A stretch of 64,000 bases of DNA. It comes from Paenibacillus sp. 453mf. GTDB lineage: Bacteria; Bacillota; Bacilli; Paenibacillales; Paenibacillaceae. The translations under genes and the position numbers were made by a program. A model generated the notes under the pieces. The model was not told the DNA's origin. It saw nothing but the letters and a program-made list of their open reading frames with translations, and searched no databases. This document shows positions 35,401-45,213 of this stretch, piece after piece (positions within the stretch are counted from its first letter, which is position 1; the number at the start of each line of letters is the position of its first letter). The stretch is from assembly GCF_900116105.1 (NCBI RefSeq), contig NZ_FPAC01000001.1, forward strand, positions 1,602,862 through 1,666,861, written 5' to 3'.

Positions 35401-35706
35401 GCAGCGACTGCAAAAAGAGTTCTAAGGCCGTTCATACGATTTGCTCGTAAGCCACACCACCGTTGTGTTCTCGCGCTATATCTAGCTCGCTTAGCAGCAT
35501 CGACAAAGCACGGATGATTCGCGCTCGATTGGGCGATCGCTCTGCAACAGCTGCTTGCCTTGATCCATGAAGTGGTGTCGAAAGCGGGCAAAAAGCTTTC
35601 GTTCCTTATTCGGCGTCATCTCCAGCAGTGGATTGTCGCTTTGCCCAGTTGCATCAAGGCTTATCTGCCGATTTCAAGCTGCGAAAGTTGAGTTGCTTTC
35701 GGTTTA

Positions 35707-36300
35707 TTATTTAATCATTTTTAAAAAGCTCTTTATTATCTTTTCACTGTAGTCTTCAAGGCTTAATTCATTTTGAGGCAATGACATTGACGCTGATAAA
35801 GCACCCCGAATGACAATTGCAATCACTTGAGGATCAAAATCACCAAATTCTTTAGACTCTTGTCCTTTGTAAAGAATCTCTTTCAACAAAACATTTAATT
35901 GATCTTCATCATTAATTTCTGCCAGATAATAAGGGACGTTGTCTGGCGTGCGAGCATTAAAAACAATTTCAAGTAAAGCAGTGTTATATCCACGGTTTGT
36001 ACCCTGGTAGGCTAAACTTGCTTCTATAAAAACCATTAATTTCTCCATATACGTTTGTTTCTGTTCTACTTTTCCCTTAATAAACGCTCGCTCTTGTTCA
36101 ACCAAATACATCAAAGTATTTTTCATCAAATCTTCCTTACCAGAGAAATGATAAGATATAAGTCCTGTACTTATATTTGCTTTATTTGCTATTTTGGAAA
36201 GGCTCGTGCTGAGATAACCAATTTCTGTTAAAACCTCTATAGCAGCTTTAATGATCTGTTCTCTCCGTGCATCAGCTATCAAAGATTGTTTGTTTTCCAT
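35707..36300 (-). CDS. TetR/AcrR family regulator
   Basis: 197 aa. The N-terminal helix-turn-helix is clear: RREQIIKAAIEVLTEIGYLSTSLSKIANKANISTGLISYHFSGKEDL. The C-terminal ligand domain is of the BetI/TetR_C_6 type. The promoter region carries TGATTGTTC...GTTCAATCA near 36325-36357, a possible operator. No partner gene is adjacent, as the neighbours are remnants, so its target may have been lost. Confidence 0.88.
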   Translation of the reverse strand: MENKQSLIADARREQIIKAAIEVLTEIGYLSTSLSKIANKANISTGLISYHFSGKEDLMKNTLMYLVEQERAFIKGKVEQKQTYMEKLMVFIEASLAYQGTNRGYNTALLEIVFNARTPDNVPYYLAEINDEDQLNVLLKEILYKGQESKEFGDFDPQVIAIVIRGALSASMSLPQNELSLEDYSEKIIKSFLKMIK

Positions 36301-36531
36301 TTATTCATCCACCTTCATTTTAAACTGATTGTTCATTTTTTATTTTGATCGTTCAATCAAATTTTATTTTAAGCACTTTTCAATTTCCTGTCAATGTTTT
36401 GTTCTTGGCCCTCTACATTTCTTGAAAATTCTTGATCAGTCTAATCATCTTTGCTAACCTCCGTCAATGAAATCATATCGGGAATGAAATAAAATTCTTG
36501 TCATTGTGTGTTGACTTTTAATTAGGTTTGT

Positions 36532-36570
36532 GACAAATCGGTAATCGGACCATTTTCTTGTCCCTCGTCA
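36532..36570 (-). repeat. Type A repeat fragment (A4)
   Basis: AATCGGTAATCGGACCATTTTCTTGTCCCTCGTCA: only the outer modules remain, adjacent to the start of the IS110 remnant. Confidence 0.65.
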
Positions 36571-36582
36571 CTTTTTTAAAAT

Positions 36583-37113
36583 TGACACAAAGTTCCCTTA
36601 GCAAAACGGCTCGCCCCTTTCCAAAAAGACCTGGATCGTCTGGATAGCATTCCGGGAATCGCAGCCCGAACGGCCGAGCAAATCCTTGCCGAGATTGGCA
36701 CGGACATTGCTTCTCGTTTCCCGAGTGCAGCTCATTTATGCTCATGGGTTGGCCTTGTTCCAGGTCACAATGAAAGCGCAGGCAAACGCAAGTCCTCCAA
36801 AACACATAAAGGCAATAAATATTTCCGATCCGCACTCATCGAAGCTTCTCACTCCATACGGGGATCAGATCATTATCTCGGTGCCCAGTACAGGCGAATT
36901 GCAGCTCGCAAAGGAAGGCAACGCGCAGCTGTTGCCGTAGCCCACTCCATCATGACCATTGCTTACCATTTACTAACCAGGCAAGAAGATTATAAAGACT
37001 TAGGTTCCGATTATTTTGAGAAACGGCACCAAGACGCGATCGTCAAACAGACTGTTCGAAAGCTAGAAAACCTTGGATTTACTGTAACTCTGGTCACTTC
37101 GGAAGCATCCTAA
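36583..37113 (+). pseudogene. IS110-family transposase, C-terminal part
   Basis: An open frame of ~176 codons without a start encodes the Transposase_20 (helix-hairpin-helix and Ser-containing) domain of IS110 elements: LDSIPGIAARTAEQILAEIG, then LCSWVGLVPGHNESAGKRKS and GNKYFRSALIEASHSI. The DEDD N-terminal half is missing. The IS insertion is therefore dead; its break coincides with repeat fragment A4. Confidence 0.88.
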
Positions 37114-37213
37114 TTAACCTTCTCAAACCAAGAGACGCAGCTTTTTTAAAAATCTTGTAAGCTGCGCCTAGTTTCGTATTGTTTTTTAGAGTTACGCTAT
37201 GAGTTAATTTTCA

Positions 37214-37301
37214 GGGTAGCTTAACAAAAAAGGAGCAGCGCCGACTGGCAAACTGCTCCATTACTGTTTTGATCTAACGTTTCCCGTTATCTTAATCATA
37301 A
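37214..37301 (-). repeat. Type B dispersed repeat (B2)
   Basis: GGTAGCTTAAC, then a GGAGCAG...CTGCTCC hairpin (37231-37259) holding an inner GCCGACTGGC, then GATCTAACGTTTCCCGTTATCTTAATC. Confidence 0.8.
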
Positions 37302-37367
37302 AACCCTTTTGGTGCAGTTGCCTGGCGTCATTAGACCTATTTCGCTTGCGGTGAATGAATTATGCTT

Positions 37368-37421
37368 TTAGCATACCACACTTGAACCTTTGGCCACATC
37401 CACGCCTACAACAGGTTCCAT
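37368..37421 (-). pseudogene. IS110-family transposase, N-terminal stub
   Basis: ATG, then EPVVGVDVAKGSSVVC and a stop. The xVxGVDVAK text with its Asp is the usual start of the DEDD domain in IS110 transposases. The frame then breaks. It lies just downstream of repeat C1 on the minus strand, in the position where an IS110 gene follows its non-coding left end. Confidence 0.6.
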
Positions 37422-37425
37422 TTCC

Positions 37426-37524
37426 TCACTCCTCGTCTTTGATTTCGCCGGCTAGTTCCACGATGGTTCCAAATCCATAGCTTCGCTTGTTATGCGAGGT
37501 CATCGTCCCTACCAGCTCAAACAT
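37426..37524 (-). CDS. Small ORF between repeat C1 and the IS110 stub
   Basis: 32 codons opening with MFELVGTMTSHNKRSY and closing with IVELAGEIKDEE, ending 4 bp before the IS110 start. The composition looks like real protein, but there is no clear ribosome site. It may be the end of another gene or incidental. Confidence 0.3.
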   Translation of the reverse strand: MFELVGTMTSHNKRSYGFGTIVELAGEIKDEE

Positions 37525-37717
37525 GGAGTTTTAGAGGTCGTGGGAGAACCGTTTTTATTACGAGGTCAAAGCCCCTAAAGCCCCTGCGTTCTCCCGGCTT
37601 CCCCCATCGTAAAACGACCACAAAAAAAGGCCAACCAGTAATTACTGGCTAACCTGATAATAAGAAAAGCAGCTAAAATAGCGACTTTCAATGGGAATAT
37701 GTTCTTGTCCCCCGACA
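37522..37717 (-). repeat. Repeat C, copy 1 (~195 bp, structured), ending in a type A tail (A5)
   Basis: Nearly identical to 44901-45096. Nested pairings: GGTCGT (37537-37542) with ACGACC, GGGAGAAC with GTTCTCCC, and the palindrome CCAGTAATTACTGG. The last ~60 bp (AGCTAAAATAGCGACTTTCA... to CGACA) are the right modules of type A. Confidence 0.85.
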
Positions 37718-37769
37718 AACGTTAATCGACACTACTACTGAATTTTCATTTAGTCCCCTTTCTTGCAGT

Positions 37770-37806
37770 AAAAAAGCAATTCGGATTTAATCCGAATTGC
37801 TTTTTC
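37770..37806 (-). terminator. Bidirectional terminator after the AlaRS gene
   Basis: AAAAAGCAATTCGGATT, then AATCCGAATTGCTTTTT; a 15-bp perfect stem with A and T runs on its sides. Confidence 0.88.
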
Positions 37807-37942
37807 TTTGAATACTGTGCTCCGGTACCGCCAACGGAAAGGCGAAGCGATGTCAAACCCTCTTCGTTTGCCGGATTTATCATTCATCCTGGATTCCCGG
37901 CAACTCATAACGTTGTTACAAATGGCAATCCTAAAACATCAG

Positions 37943-39823
37943 CTATTGTTCCGCGTTCTGGAAATATTTATTAATTACTCCTTTAATCCTTCTAACTCCA
38001 GCAGCAGAAGATTGTTCTTTTTTAATACTGAACTTTCCTAAGTTTGTTGTATCTTCTACATGAGGTCCTCCACATACTTCTCGACTCCAAACTTTCCCTT
38101 CGTTATCTTTGATTGTATACACCTTAACGATATCCGGATATTTATCCCAAAAATTCCCTTCAACATTACTTTCTTTCGCTTCAATTTTAGGCATCTCTGA
38201 AATATAGGTAACTGCTTTTGATAAAATCGCATCATTCACATACTTTTCCACCTCAGCTATTTGCTCTGGCGTAAGTTTTTCATCATGATTGAAGTCAAAC
38301 CGTAATCGTTCTGAAGTAATATTACTTCCTTGTTGATGAACATGATCACCTAAAACTTCCCTTAAACCAGCAAGTAATAAATGAGATACCGTGTGCAGCG
38401 CTGTTGTTTCTGTTGAATGTTCAGCTAATCCACCTTTAAATTTACCCGCAGAAGCAGTTCTGCTCTTTTCAGCATGTTTCTTTGCCGCCTCTATATAAGA
38501 CGCCTTGCCCTCCACGCTATATCCATTTTCAGTTAGAAACTCTTCCGTCAACTCCAAGGGAAACCCATATGTTTCGTAAAAATAAAAGGCATCCGCACCT
38601 GTAACTTTACCCTTATTCTTAAGATGTTTTTGTATTTCAATTTCTCCTTGTTGTAAAGTTCTATAGAAAAGATTTTCTTCCTTATTTACTATTTCGATAA
38701 CTTTCTTTTTATTACCGATCAAATCTTCATAAGCTGTTGCTTCATCTATATAAACTTCAGACAACTCACCCACAAAACTTCCTTGTATACCTATTTTTTT
38801 ACCTGCACGAATCGCCCTTCTTAATAACCTTCTTGTTATATACCCTGCATCACTATTAGCTGGCTCCGCACCATCATTAATTAGAAAAGTAGCCGCTCTC
38901 ACATGATCAAGTATGATTCTAAACGACTTTAAATCGTCAGTATATTGTTTACCACTTAACTCCATCAATTTTTTCTTGGGATTAAGGAAGAAAGCCGTAT
39001 TATAAATATCCTTGTCACCATTAAGGGCTGTTGCAACCCTTTCTAATCCGCCTCCATAATCAATATTGGGATTTTGCATTTTTACAAATCCTGTGTCTTC
39101 TTTTTTGTAACACATAAATACGTTGTTCCCAATTTCTAAAAACCTCTCGCTTACAGAAGCAGGATGATCCAGTGAATCACCGCCTGGTTCAAGATCATAG
39201 AACATTTCACTATCAGGCCCACCCGGTTCACCAACAGGCATATCCAATGGACTTCCGGCTCGGCTCCACCAATTTTCTTTTTCATCGTATAAGAATATTT
39301 TCCCACCTCTAGATGCCCCATATTGATAGGGATCATCTTCAATGATAGGTTCTATACCAACTGATTTAAATTTTTCTGACCAGATTTGAATGGCTTCCGT
39401 ATCTTTCTGTATATTCAAATCATCACTTCCTATAAAAGCACTGATATACAGCCTGCCAGGATCAATTCCTAATTCGATAATATGCCAATTCCAAATGGCA
39501 TCGATTTGCTTTTTCTTATAGTTATTTTCATTTGCTTCAAACTCCCATCGACCTATCATTTCAAAAAATGTCAGATGCGACGTATCTCCTACTTCATCAA
39601 TATCCACTGTCCTTAAACACTTCTGAATATTAGCAATCTCATTACCTATCGGATGCTTTTCCCCCAATAAATATGGAACCATAGGTTGCATTCCACTTCC
39701 TGTAAACAACGTTGAGGGATCATTTTCTGGTAACAAGCTAGAAGAGGGCACTTGGCTAGCCCCTATTCCTTTCATAAAATCAATATATGACTTTCTTAAG
39801 TCATCTGGTGTCATTTTCACCAT
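37943..39823 (-). CDS. alaS: Alanyl-tRNA synthetase, short form lacking the C-Ala domain
   Basis: About 626 aa from the ATG at 39823 (GGAGG upstream); housekeeping AlaRS is ~875 aa. The class II catalytic domain (HPIGNEIANIQKCLRTVDID, TFFEMIGRWEFE, DYGGGLERV), the tRNA-recognition domain (GYITRRLLRRAIR) and the editing domain (HTVSHLLLAG with HxxxH, and VCGGPHVEDT with CxxxH) are all present. The protein ends after the editing domain (RRIKGVINKYFQNAEQ), so the oligomerising C-Ala is absent. A T-box leader precedes it. It is most likely a second, non-housekeeping AlaRS carried by the island; a resistance role against an AlaRS inhibitor is possible but unproven. Confidence 0.92.
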   Translation of the reverse strand: MVKMTPDDLRKSYIDFMKGIGASQVPSSSLLPENDPSTLFTGSGMQPMVPYLLGEKHPIGNEIANIQKCLRTVDIDEVGDTSHLTFFEMIGRWEFEANENNYKKKQIDAIWNWHIIELGIDPGRLYISAFIGSDDLNIQKDTEAIQIWSEKFKSVGIEPIIEDDPYQYGASRGGKIFLYDEKENWWSRAGSPLDMPVGEPGGPDSEMFYDLEPGGDSLDHPASVSERFLEIGNNVFMCYKKEDTGFVKMQNPNIDYGGGLERVATALNGDKDIYNTAFFLNPKKKLMELSGKQYTDDLKSFRIILDHVRAATFLINDGAEPANSDAGYITRRLLRRAIRAGKKIGIQGSFVGELSEVYIDEATAYEDLIGNKKKVIEIVNKEENLFYRTLQQGEIEIQKHLKNKGKVTGADAFYFYETYGFPLELTEEFLTENGYSVEGKASYIEAAKKHAEKSRTASAGKFKGGLAEHSTETTALHTVSHLLLAGLREVLGDHVHQQGSNITSERLRFDFNHDEKLTPEQIAEVEKYVNDAILSKAVTYISEMPKIEAKESNVEGNFWDKYPDIVKVYTIKDNEGKVWSREVCGGPHVEDTTNLGKFSIKKEQSSAAGVRRIKGVINKYFQNAEQ

Positions 39824-39900
39824 GTTCAATACCTCCATTTCAATTATTATTTATTCTCGGAAAATTATTTTGCAAATAATTAAACGAGAAGAAATAAAAC

Positions 39901-40190
39901 AAAAAAAGCCCTGAGCTGACATATTTCTTGTCAACTTAGGGCGAACTATTATGTCCGTGTTACCACCTAATTTCAGATTTCTCTGCACTCTATCAATACG
40001 GGATATCTCCGATATTGTTTCCTGAATAACGGTGGAACTCCGTTGAAGCCTACTAAGATTCCTCTGTTCGGTTCACAGCTCCGAGACTGCTTCACTATTA
40101 GATCAATGAAGATTCGCACCAACCATCTTCTCTCTGTGAGATCCCTAATACCTACTATTTCTCATCATAGCCTTTTCGTTTTAAGTTAAA
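39901..40190 (-). promoter_or_regulatory. T-box riboswitch leader
   Basis: Read on the minus strand: Stem I apical text GATGGTTGGTGCGAATC, the specifier arm around GTGAAGCAGTCTCGGAGC (GCA and GCT are alanine-codon candidates), the T-box AATTAGGTGGTAACACGG (39955-39972) and the terminator stem TAGGGCG.../...CAGGGC with a run of T (39901-39941). Uncharged tRNA(Ala) would favour the antiterminator and switch the synthetase on. The end of Stem I at the 5' side is approximate. Confidence 0.88.
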
Positions 40191-40960
40191 CCAATGGTAT
40201 CACACCCAACTTGCTCCGTAAATTAACATTTTTGTTAAATTATGAAAAGGAAGAAATTAGTTGATCTGCCCTTTTCTTTGAAGGTTATTGCTTGTTAAAG
40301 AGATAGGATTCATTCGTTGATAAACTTCACAAATTCACTTTTCAGCCAATGCTGATTGGTTATTGATCCAGAAGGAATAGGTATCCACCAAAACACAATT
40401 CGTAAGAACCAAGAACTTTAAACCAACACTGGGTGTGCTTCTGAGAGAGGGAATTGCTGAACAATTACCTGGAAAGCGGTCAGCAGGAGGCCTTCCGTCA
40501 GCCTTTGATTTGTCCAAAGCAGTTCGGTAAGAAACTTGTTCGCAGTGGAGCCTCACTAGCCATAACTGCCGTGCTTTTATATTCGCAATTGAAAACGATT
40601 GAGAATCAAAATTATCTCTACAACATGGAATTTATCAATTTGACTTTCATAATAGCATTTAAAGGCATATTACATTATCAATTGTTTTCACTTTGTATTA
40701 TTTCAAAAATTCTTTTTTTATATATGCCTCAACAGTTTTTTGAAGCTGCTTATGCTCATAATTGCCATTTTTTGTGGTGTGCAAGATTTCATTGATTGAA
40801 TATTCATTTTATCTAATTCATGCTGATATGGGCATTCATAGTTAAAATGTTCCACTTCTTTGGCTGCTAAATGCTAAAACTCAATCCTGCAAGATGAACT
40901 GCTCTTTTTAAAGGTGTGGTAATCCATTGAAATTAGAGGAGCATTTCGAGTAAAAAACAA
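40191..40960 (-). other. Gene-poor stretch upstream of the T-box
   Basis: About 770 bp between the T-box promoter and the CPBP protease gene. A short frame on the minus strand near 40340-40460 (VLVDTYSFWINNQSA) may be a gene remnant, but I cannot assign it. No ribosome-site-supported ORF was found. Confidence 0.4.
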
Positions 40961-41860
40961 TCAAAAATACAATAACTTTAGGATAAACACCCCGACGGAT
41001 GCAACAATAGGGACAATCCACTGTACCGAGGAACTCATTTTCTGCTCTTTTTCCTTCTCTCCTGGCGGGTCAAATCGGCTTAAGAGCCATTTGCAAATAA
41101 AGAAGCAAATTATTGATGCACCCAAGGTTAGTAAAAGGATACCCGCACCGGGACCCTCAGGTCTCGAAATTCCCTCAAGCATATCTCCGCCCTGTAAATA
41201 GGAACTGAGCACATAAACCGAATTGGTCAACAAATGAACGATGATCCCCGGAATGATGGAGCCTGACTTGATCACCAGCAGTGAAGAGACAAAGGCCGCT
41301 CCGAATAATTCGATCAGCCTGTAAGGATTATCGTGGAAAATAGCGAACAAAAAAGAGCTGGCCGCTGCTGCAAACCACATTCCACGCCATGCATATCCCG
41401 TTATCAGCACTCCCCGGAACAACAGCTCTTCGCAAATCGGCGGGATAATTCCAATACTAACCAATAGGATAAATAAAGAGAGCAGGGAATCCGCAACCGG
41501 ATAATGCGATGTCTGATAAGGAGCGCCCAACCATACAGAAAAAACCTCGGTAACCTGATGAAAAAACAATAAAATAATTTGACATAGGGCGTAGATTAGC
41601 AGTGAAAGCATAACATTTTTAAATGAAACTCTATGAAGTCTGAACACGGTAATAAGAGATATTTTCCGATACCGGCACCATAATACGGCGGGGAGCACGT
41701 TCAGTCCGATCTGCCCTACGGCAACATAACCCATAAATAAGTATAGGTCCTCATGGTGCCTATTCCCTTGCCCGCTCATCCATGCAGACAGAAGGATCCC
41801 GGTGACATAGGAAACAAAGAATATCCAGCCTGCACTCTTCATTGTTAGTTGGTTATTCAT
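40961..41860 (-). CDS. CPBP family intramembrane metalloprotease
   Basis: 299 aa, eight or so membrane helices. The CPBP (Abi) signatures are present: EELLFRGVLITG (EExxxR), FAIFHDNPYR (FxxxH) and IIVHLLTNSVYV (HxxxN). Firmicute members process prenylated proteins, peptides or are linked to bacteriocin self-immunity. It is followed (upstream in map order) by a lipoprotein gene on the same strand, ~105 bp apart, so the two may be co-transcribed. Confidence 0.92.
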   Translation of the reverse strand: MNNQLTMKSAGWIFFVSYVTGILLSAWMSGQGNRHHEDLYLFMGYVAVGQIGLNVLPAVLWCRYRKISLITVFRLHRVSFKNVMLSLLIYALCQIILLFFHQVTEVFSVWLGAPYQTSHYPVADSLLSLFILLVSIGIIPPICEELLFRGVLITGYAWRGMWFAAAASSFLFAIFHDNPYRLIELFGAAFVSSLLVIKSGSIIPGIIVHLLTNSVYVLSSYLQGGDMLEGISRPEGPGAGILLLTLGASIICFFICKWLLSRFDPPGEKEKEQKMSSSVQWIVPIVASVGVFILKLLYF

Positions 41861-41965
41861 TTTATTTGTACCTTTATACGCTTTGTAGATAGTTCATCCT
41901 CCTTGCTGCAATACTGCAAGATCAAAGTGAGCTTGAAAATCCATATCTAAACCTTCTTTCTATTA

Positions 41966-43138
41966 TTATTTGACTAGCATCTTAAAATCGTAAATATGAA
42001 CACTATCTTTTCCGATTTGCTCTTTAATGCCCTTTACGGGTAAGATGGATTTTTTTTCACCATCCAGTGTATAAGTTTCGATTATATGATCTCCGCTCTC
42101 TTGATTTTTCCTGAAAAAGTACACAAGATTGTCGGTAAAATGAACTTGCTCATCTTGAAGCATAGAAGTTCTCGTATAGTTTTCAAAATGGAACTTTTTA
42201 TTCAAGGACTCTGCTTCAGGATCATAAGCATAGACATCACCGTAACCGTCCGCATAATAGATCAACCCGTCGTGAACATGAATGCTGTCCTTGTTATAAA
42301 GGAAATAATCTGAACTATAGCCGGGGTAACTCTTTAATTCATGTATCTTGGCATCAGAAGGTTCTTCAGGGTTAATCTCCAATAACTTGAGCTCAGCATT
42401 ACCTAACGACGAGTCTGAGAAAATACCTAAAAGCCGATCCTTATACGGTATAAAGCGAGTGAACATGATTCTTGCATCTGACTCCATACTGGTTAATTCT
42501 ACCGGGTCGCTCTCCGTAATCTCGCCATCGGAAAGCGTCACTCTTCGGAAGTTTAATTTCTCCGGATCTACTGAATCTCCGCTGAACAAATAAATGAATT
42601 CATCGTCATTCCCAAATGTCTCAAAAAAACTCCCAATCTCCCCACAGTAGTTGCTCTTTCCATCGCCCCACCTGATTTTGGAGGTATAACCGCTCATATC
42701 CTCGGTGAAACCGACATTAAATAATGAATAATGATAGCCGGGTCCTTCCAATACGCCCGAAGATTGACCGTACCCGGACGGCGCATTACAATCTTGAAAC
42801 TCAATCCGGTTGATTTCGCTATCTGCTTGTATTTCTACCAGTTCGCTCTTTTGATGAAGCAGCAACTTATCCTGATAAGGAATGAGCGAATTGAGTTCCA
42901 AACCTCTATCCTTGACCACAGATATGCTCCCGTCATCTTTAACAAGAAAAAGATAGCTAATTCCAGAGCCTAACCCCTCTCCAGCGACGTCCGTTGAGTA
43001 TAGAATAGAAGCTACAGCCTCTGAATAGGTCACTTTCTCTGTTTCCGGAGCCTGATCTCCAGAACATGCCGCAAGCATGATGACGAGCAACAATAGAACG
43101 CATAAGAGTATAATTTTATAGCTTGGCAGGTTATACAT
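41966..43138 (-). CDS. Unknown lipoprotein, probable beta-propeller
   Basis: 390 aa. The signal peptide ends in a lipobox (VIMLAACSGDQ). The mature protein repeats ~50-residue beta-rich segments with aromatic ends (YLFLVKDDGS, FIYLFSGDS, GLIYYADGYGDVYAYDP, NLVYFFRKNQ), suggesting a DUF5050-like or seven-bladed propeller fold. It sits outside the membrane. Function unknown; the neighbouring CPBP protease is its likely operon partner. Confidence 0.7.
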   Translation of the reverse strand: MYNLPSYKIILLCVLLLLVIMLAACSGDQAPETEKVTYSEAVASILYSTDVAGEGLGSGISYLFLVKDDGSISVVKDRGLELNSLIPYQDKLLLHQKSELVEIQADSEINRIEFQDCNAPSGYGQSSGVLEGPGYHYSLFNVGFTEDMSGYTSKIRWGDGKSNYCGEIGSFFETFGNDDEFIYLFSGDSVDPEKLNFRRVTLSDGEITESDPVELTSMESDARIMFTRFIPYKDRLLGIFSDSSLGNAELKLLEINPEEPSDAKIHELKSYPGYSSDYFLYNKDSIHVHDGLIYYADGYGDVYAYDPEAESLNKKFHFENYTRTSMLQDEQVHFTDNLVYFFRKNQESGDHIIETYTLDGEKKSILPVKGIKEQIGKDSVHIYDFKMLVK

Positions 43139-43139
43139 T

Positions 43140-43666
43140 GTTTGAAATCTCCTTCGACTGTGTTAAGAGTGTGATTCATCCCCGGTAAAAGGTCCCGAAC
43201 AACTTTGGCAAGTTAGCAACATTATGCATATGTACTGTATTGTGAATGGTACGAGGCCAGGACACATGTACTCCTGACCTCGTTATGGAAGTACAGCCTT
43301 TGATCCCGGCTGCTTCGATCAGTAAACTTGAATATCTTAAACCGAAGACGCCGAAACCGTAATCCTTGTCTAAATCAATGCCGGTAGGTGGATGTTGCTG
43401 TATCTTTATTCGGTTTTGCTTTTCTAACCTTCCGGGACATTTGCAAGTAATTTAAAGTTGTCATTTTCTTTTCCTGAATCAATTTCAAAATACCTTTAGC
43501 TGCTTAAATCAAGAGTATATATAGATCAAAATGATTTAATTTGTCTATTATAGTTTCGAATCCACCTTTTTAATGAGTTATGAAATTGATTCACCTATGT
43601 CTGTTTTTTGGGTGTGATGTAGAGTAGATTGCACTTAAGATGATTAGAGGTTATATAGCGGTTACA
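43140..43666 (-). pseudogene. Gene-poor stretch with a duplicate stub of the papain-like gene at ~43310-43400
   Basis: On the minus strand the text PTGIDLDKDYGFGVFGLRYSS parallels AGIDLDKNKGAGVYPNDI of the next gene, so this is a decayed second copy of its C-terminus. The remaining ~430 bp hold promoters and no supportable gene. Confidence 0.6.
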
Positions 43667-44449
43667 TTAATACACTTTGATGTCATATACATTGGCATGA
43701 TCACGAATGTCATTCGGGTAGACACCTGCTCCCTTATTCTTGTCTAGATCGATACCGGCTTTTTGTTTAAATGAACACCATACGAGCTGTGAGCAATTGT
43801 ACTTAGGTCCACCGCAGGAACGGTTGACCGCAAAGTTGCTGTTATATCCGTTGCCTTTTTTGCTGTATGCCCAATTCGCAGCATTACTATCTTCGGTTAG
43901 TGTAGTAAGAGAAGTAGACATGACTCTGGATCCCTTCGCTACTTTGCGATTTGCAACTGAGGCTGTTCTTATTCCATCATCAGGATTGGCTGCCTCAATA
44001 ATCGTCGTTGTAGTATAGTACATTCCGATATGGCCATGGGTGAAACCCCAAGTTGCCGCCGGCTGGTAGAAGAAGGTGCCTTTACGGCTTTGAATTAGTT
44101 GATAACTTCCATCATTTCCATTGTTAGAGAATGGATTGATTTGACTAGAATACAGGGAAACAGCCGCTTTATCTTTTTCAGGAATCTCCGTTATTGTTCT
44201 CATGGGCTCGATCGCTGCTTTACTAGTCTGCAATTCTTTCAAAATCTGGTCTGCTGCTTGATCCTGAGTAATTCCTTCTTGATCGGAATAATCTGAAAGG
44301 CTCTCTTTCAATTCTTCCTTGGTCAGTCCATTGCCATGCAGTGAAATGATCTGATCCAGCTTGTCTACCGATTCGGCTCCAACGGCTTGAAAAGGAACGG
44401 TTAGCATTAATGCCATGCTTAGCAAAAATCCTGCAATTCTTTTTCTCAT
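43667..44449 (-). CDS. Secreted papain-like (YiiX/YycO-type) cysteine hydrolase
   Basis: 260 aa from the ATG at 44449 (GGAGGAGAAGG upstream). Signal peptide to about QAVGA. Residues ~25-100 are a helical propeptide-like part; residues ~110-260 hold a permuted NlpC/P60 fold: GFTHGHIGMYY with the histidine and KYNCSQLVWCSFKQKAGIDLD with the catalytic Cys. Such enzymes cleave amide or ester bonds in wall peptides or lipids. A decayed copy of its end lies just beyond the stop. Confidence 0.8.
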   Translation of the reverse strand: MRKRIAGFLLSMALMLTVPFQAVGAESVDKLDQIISLHGNGLTKEELKESLSDYSDQEGITQDQAADQILKELQTSKAAIEPMRTITEIPEKDKAAVSLYSSQINPFSNNGNDGSYQLIQSRKGTFFYQPAATWGFTHGHIGMYYTTTTIIEAANPDDGIRTASVANRKVAKGSRVMSTSLTTLTEDSNAANWAYSKKGNGYNSNFAVNRSCGGPKYNCSQLVWCSFKQKAGIDLDKNKGAGVYPNDIRDHANVYDIKVY

Positions 44450-44900
44450 AAATCCTTCTCCTCCAAACAATGTCATATTGAAAATCTTCTGGCCAGATCA
44501 ATTTTCATACCTGAATATAATAGATTGATGACTAGAAGGTCAATCCTATTTTTACAAATATTTGTAAATTATTTCTCGTTCTGTATTAGTTATATTATAT
44601 TAATGTAAAATCAATCAAACGGATGATCTATTTTATTCAAGGCAGAGAAAATGTAATTTAGTAGGGAAAATTGTAGAACTAGCATGAATAATGTCTTCAA
44701 TCTTTATTTTTCGCATTTATGATATACTTATCGCATTATTAACAGATTAATAATCTCTTGTTTTTTTCATTAATGTGTAGATATCACTTCCATGCAATGA
44801 TTAATTTACTAACTTTGAATACTAGAGAAAAGAACTAGAGAAAAAGTCTGCTTAGACAAGCCCATCCTCATCAAATCCTACGCGAGCTTTTCCCTCATTC

Positions 44901-45096
44901 CATGGTGTTTTGGAGGTCGTGGGAGAACCGTTTTTATTACGAGGTCAAAGCCCCTAAAGCCCCTGCGTTCTCCCGGCTTCCCCCATCGTAAAACGACCAC
45001 AAAAAAAGGCCAACCAGTAATTACTGGCTAACCTGATAATACGAAAAGCAGCTAAAATAGCGACTTTCAATGGGATAATGTACTTGTCCTCCGACA
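44901..45096 (-). repeat. Repeat C, copy 2, ending in a type A tail (A6)
   Basis: Differs from copy 1 (37522-37717) at only about eight of ~195 positions, most in the type A tail. The identity ends abruptly at CATGG on the left and CGACA on the right. Another ~400 bp on the left (44.48-44.90 kb) are AT-rich promoter DNA without a gene. Confidence 0.85.
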
Positions 45097-45213
45097 AAAA
45101 GCCGTCCTTTTTTAATTTAATGTCTCCCATTTGCCTAATGACCTGGCATATATGATAAAGTTCATCTTAACGGGTCTATAAGCGAAAAAAAGGAGCCATC
45201 TTTGATAGTTTTT

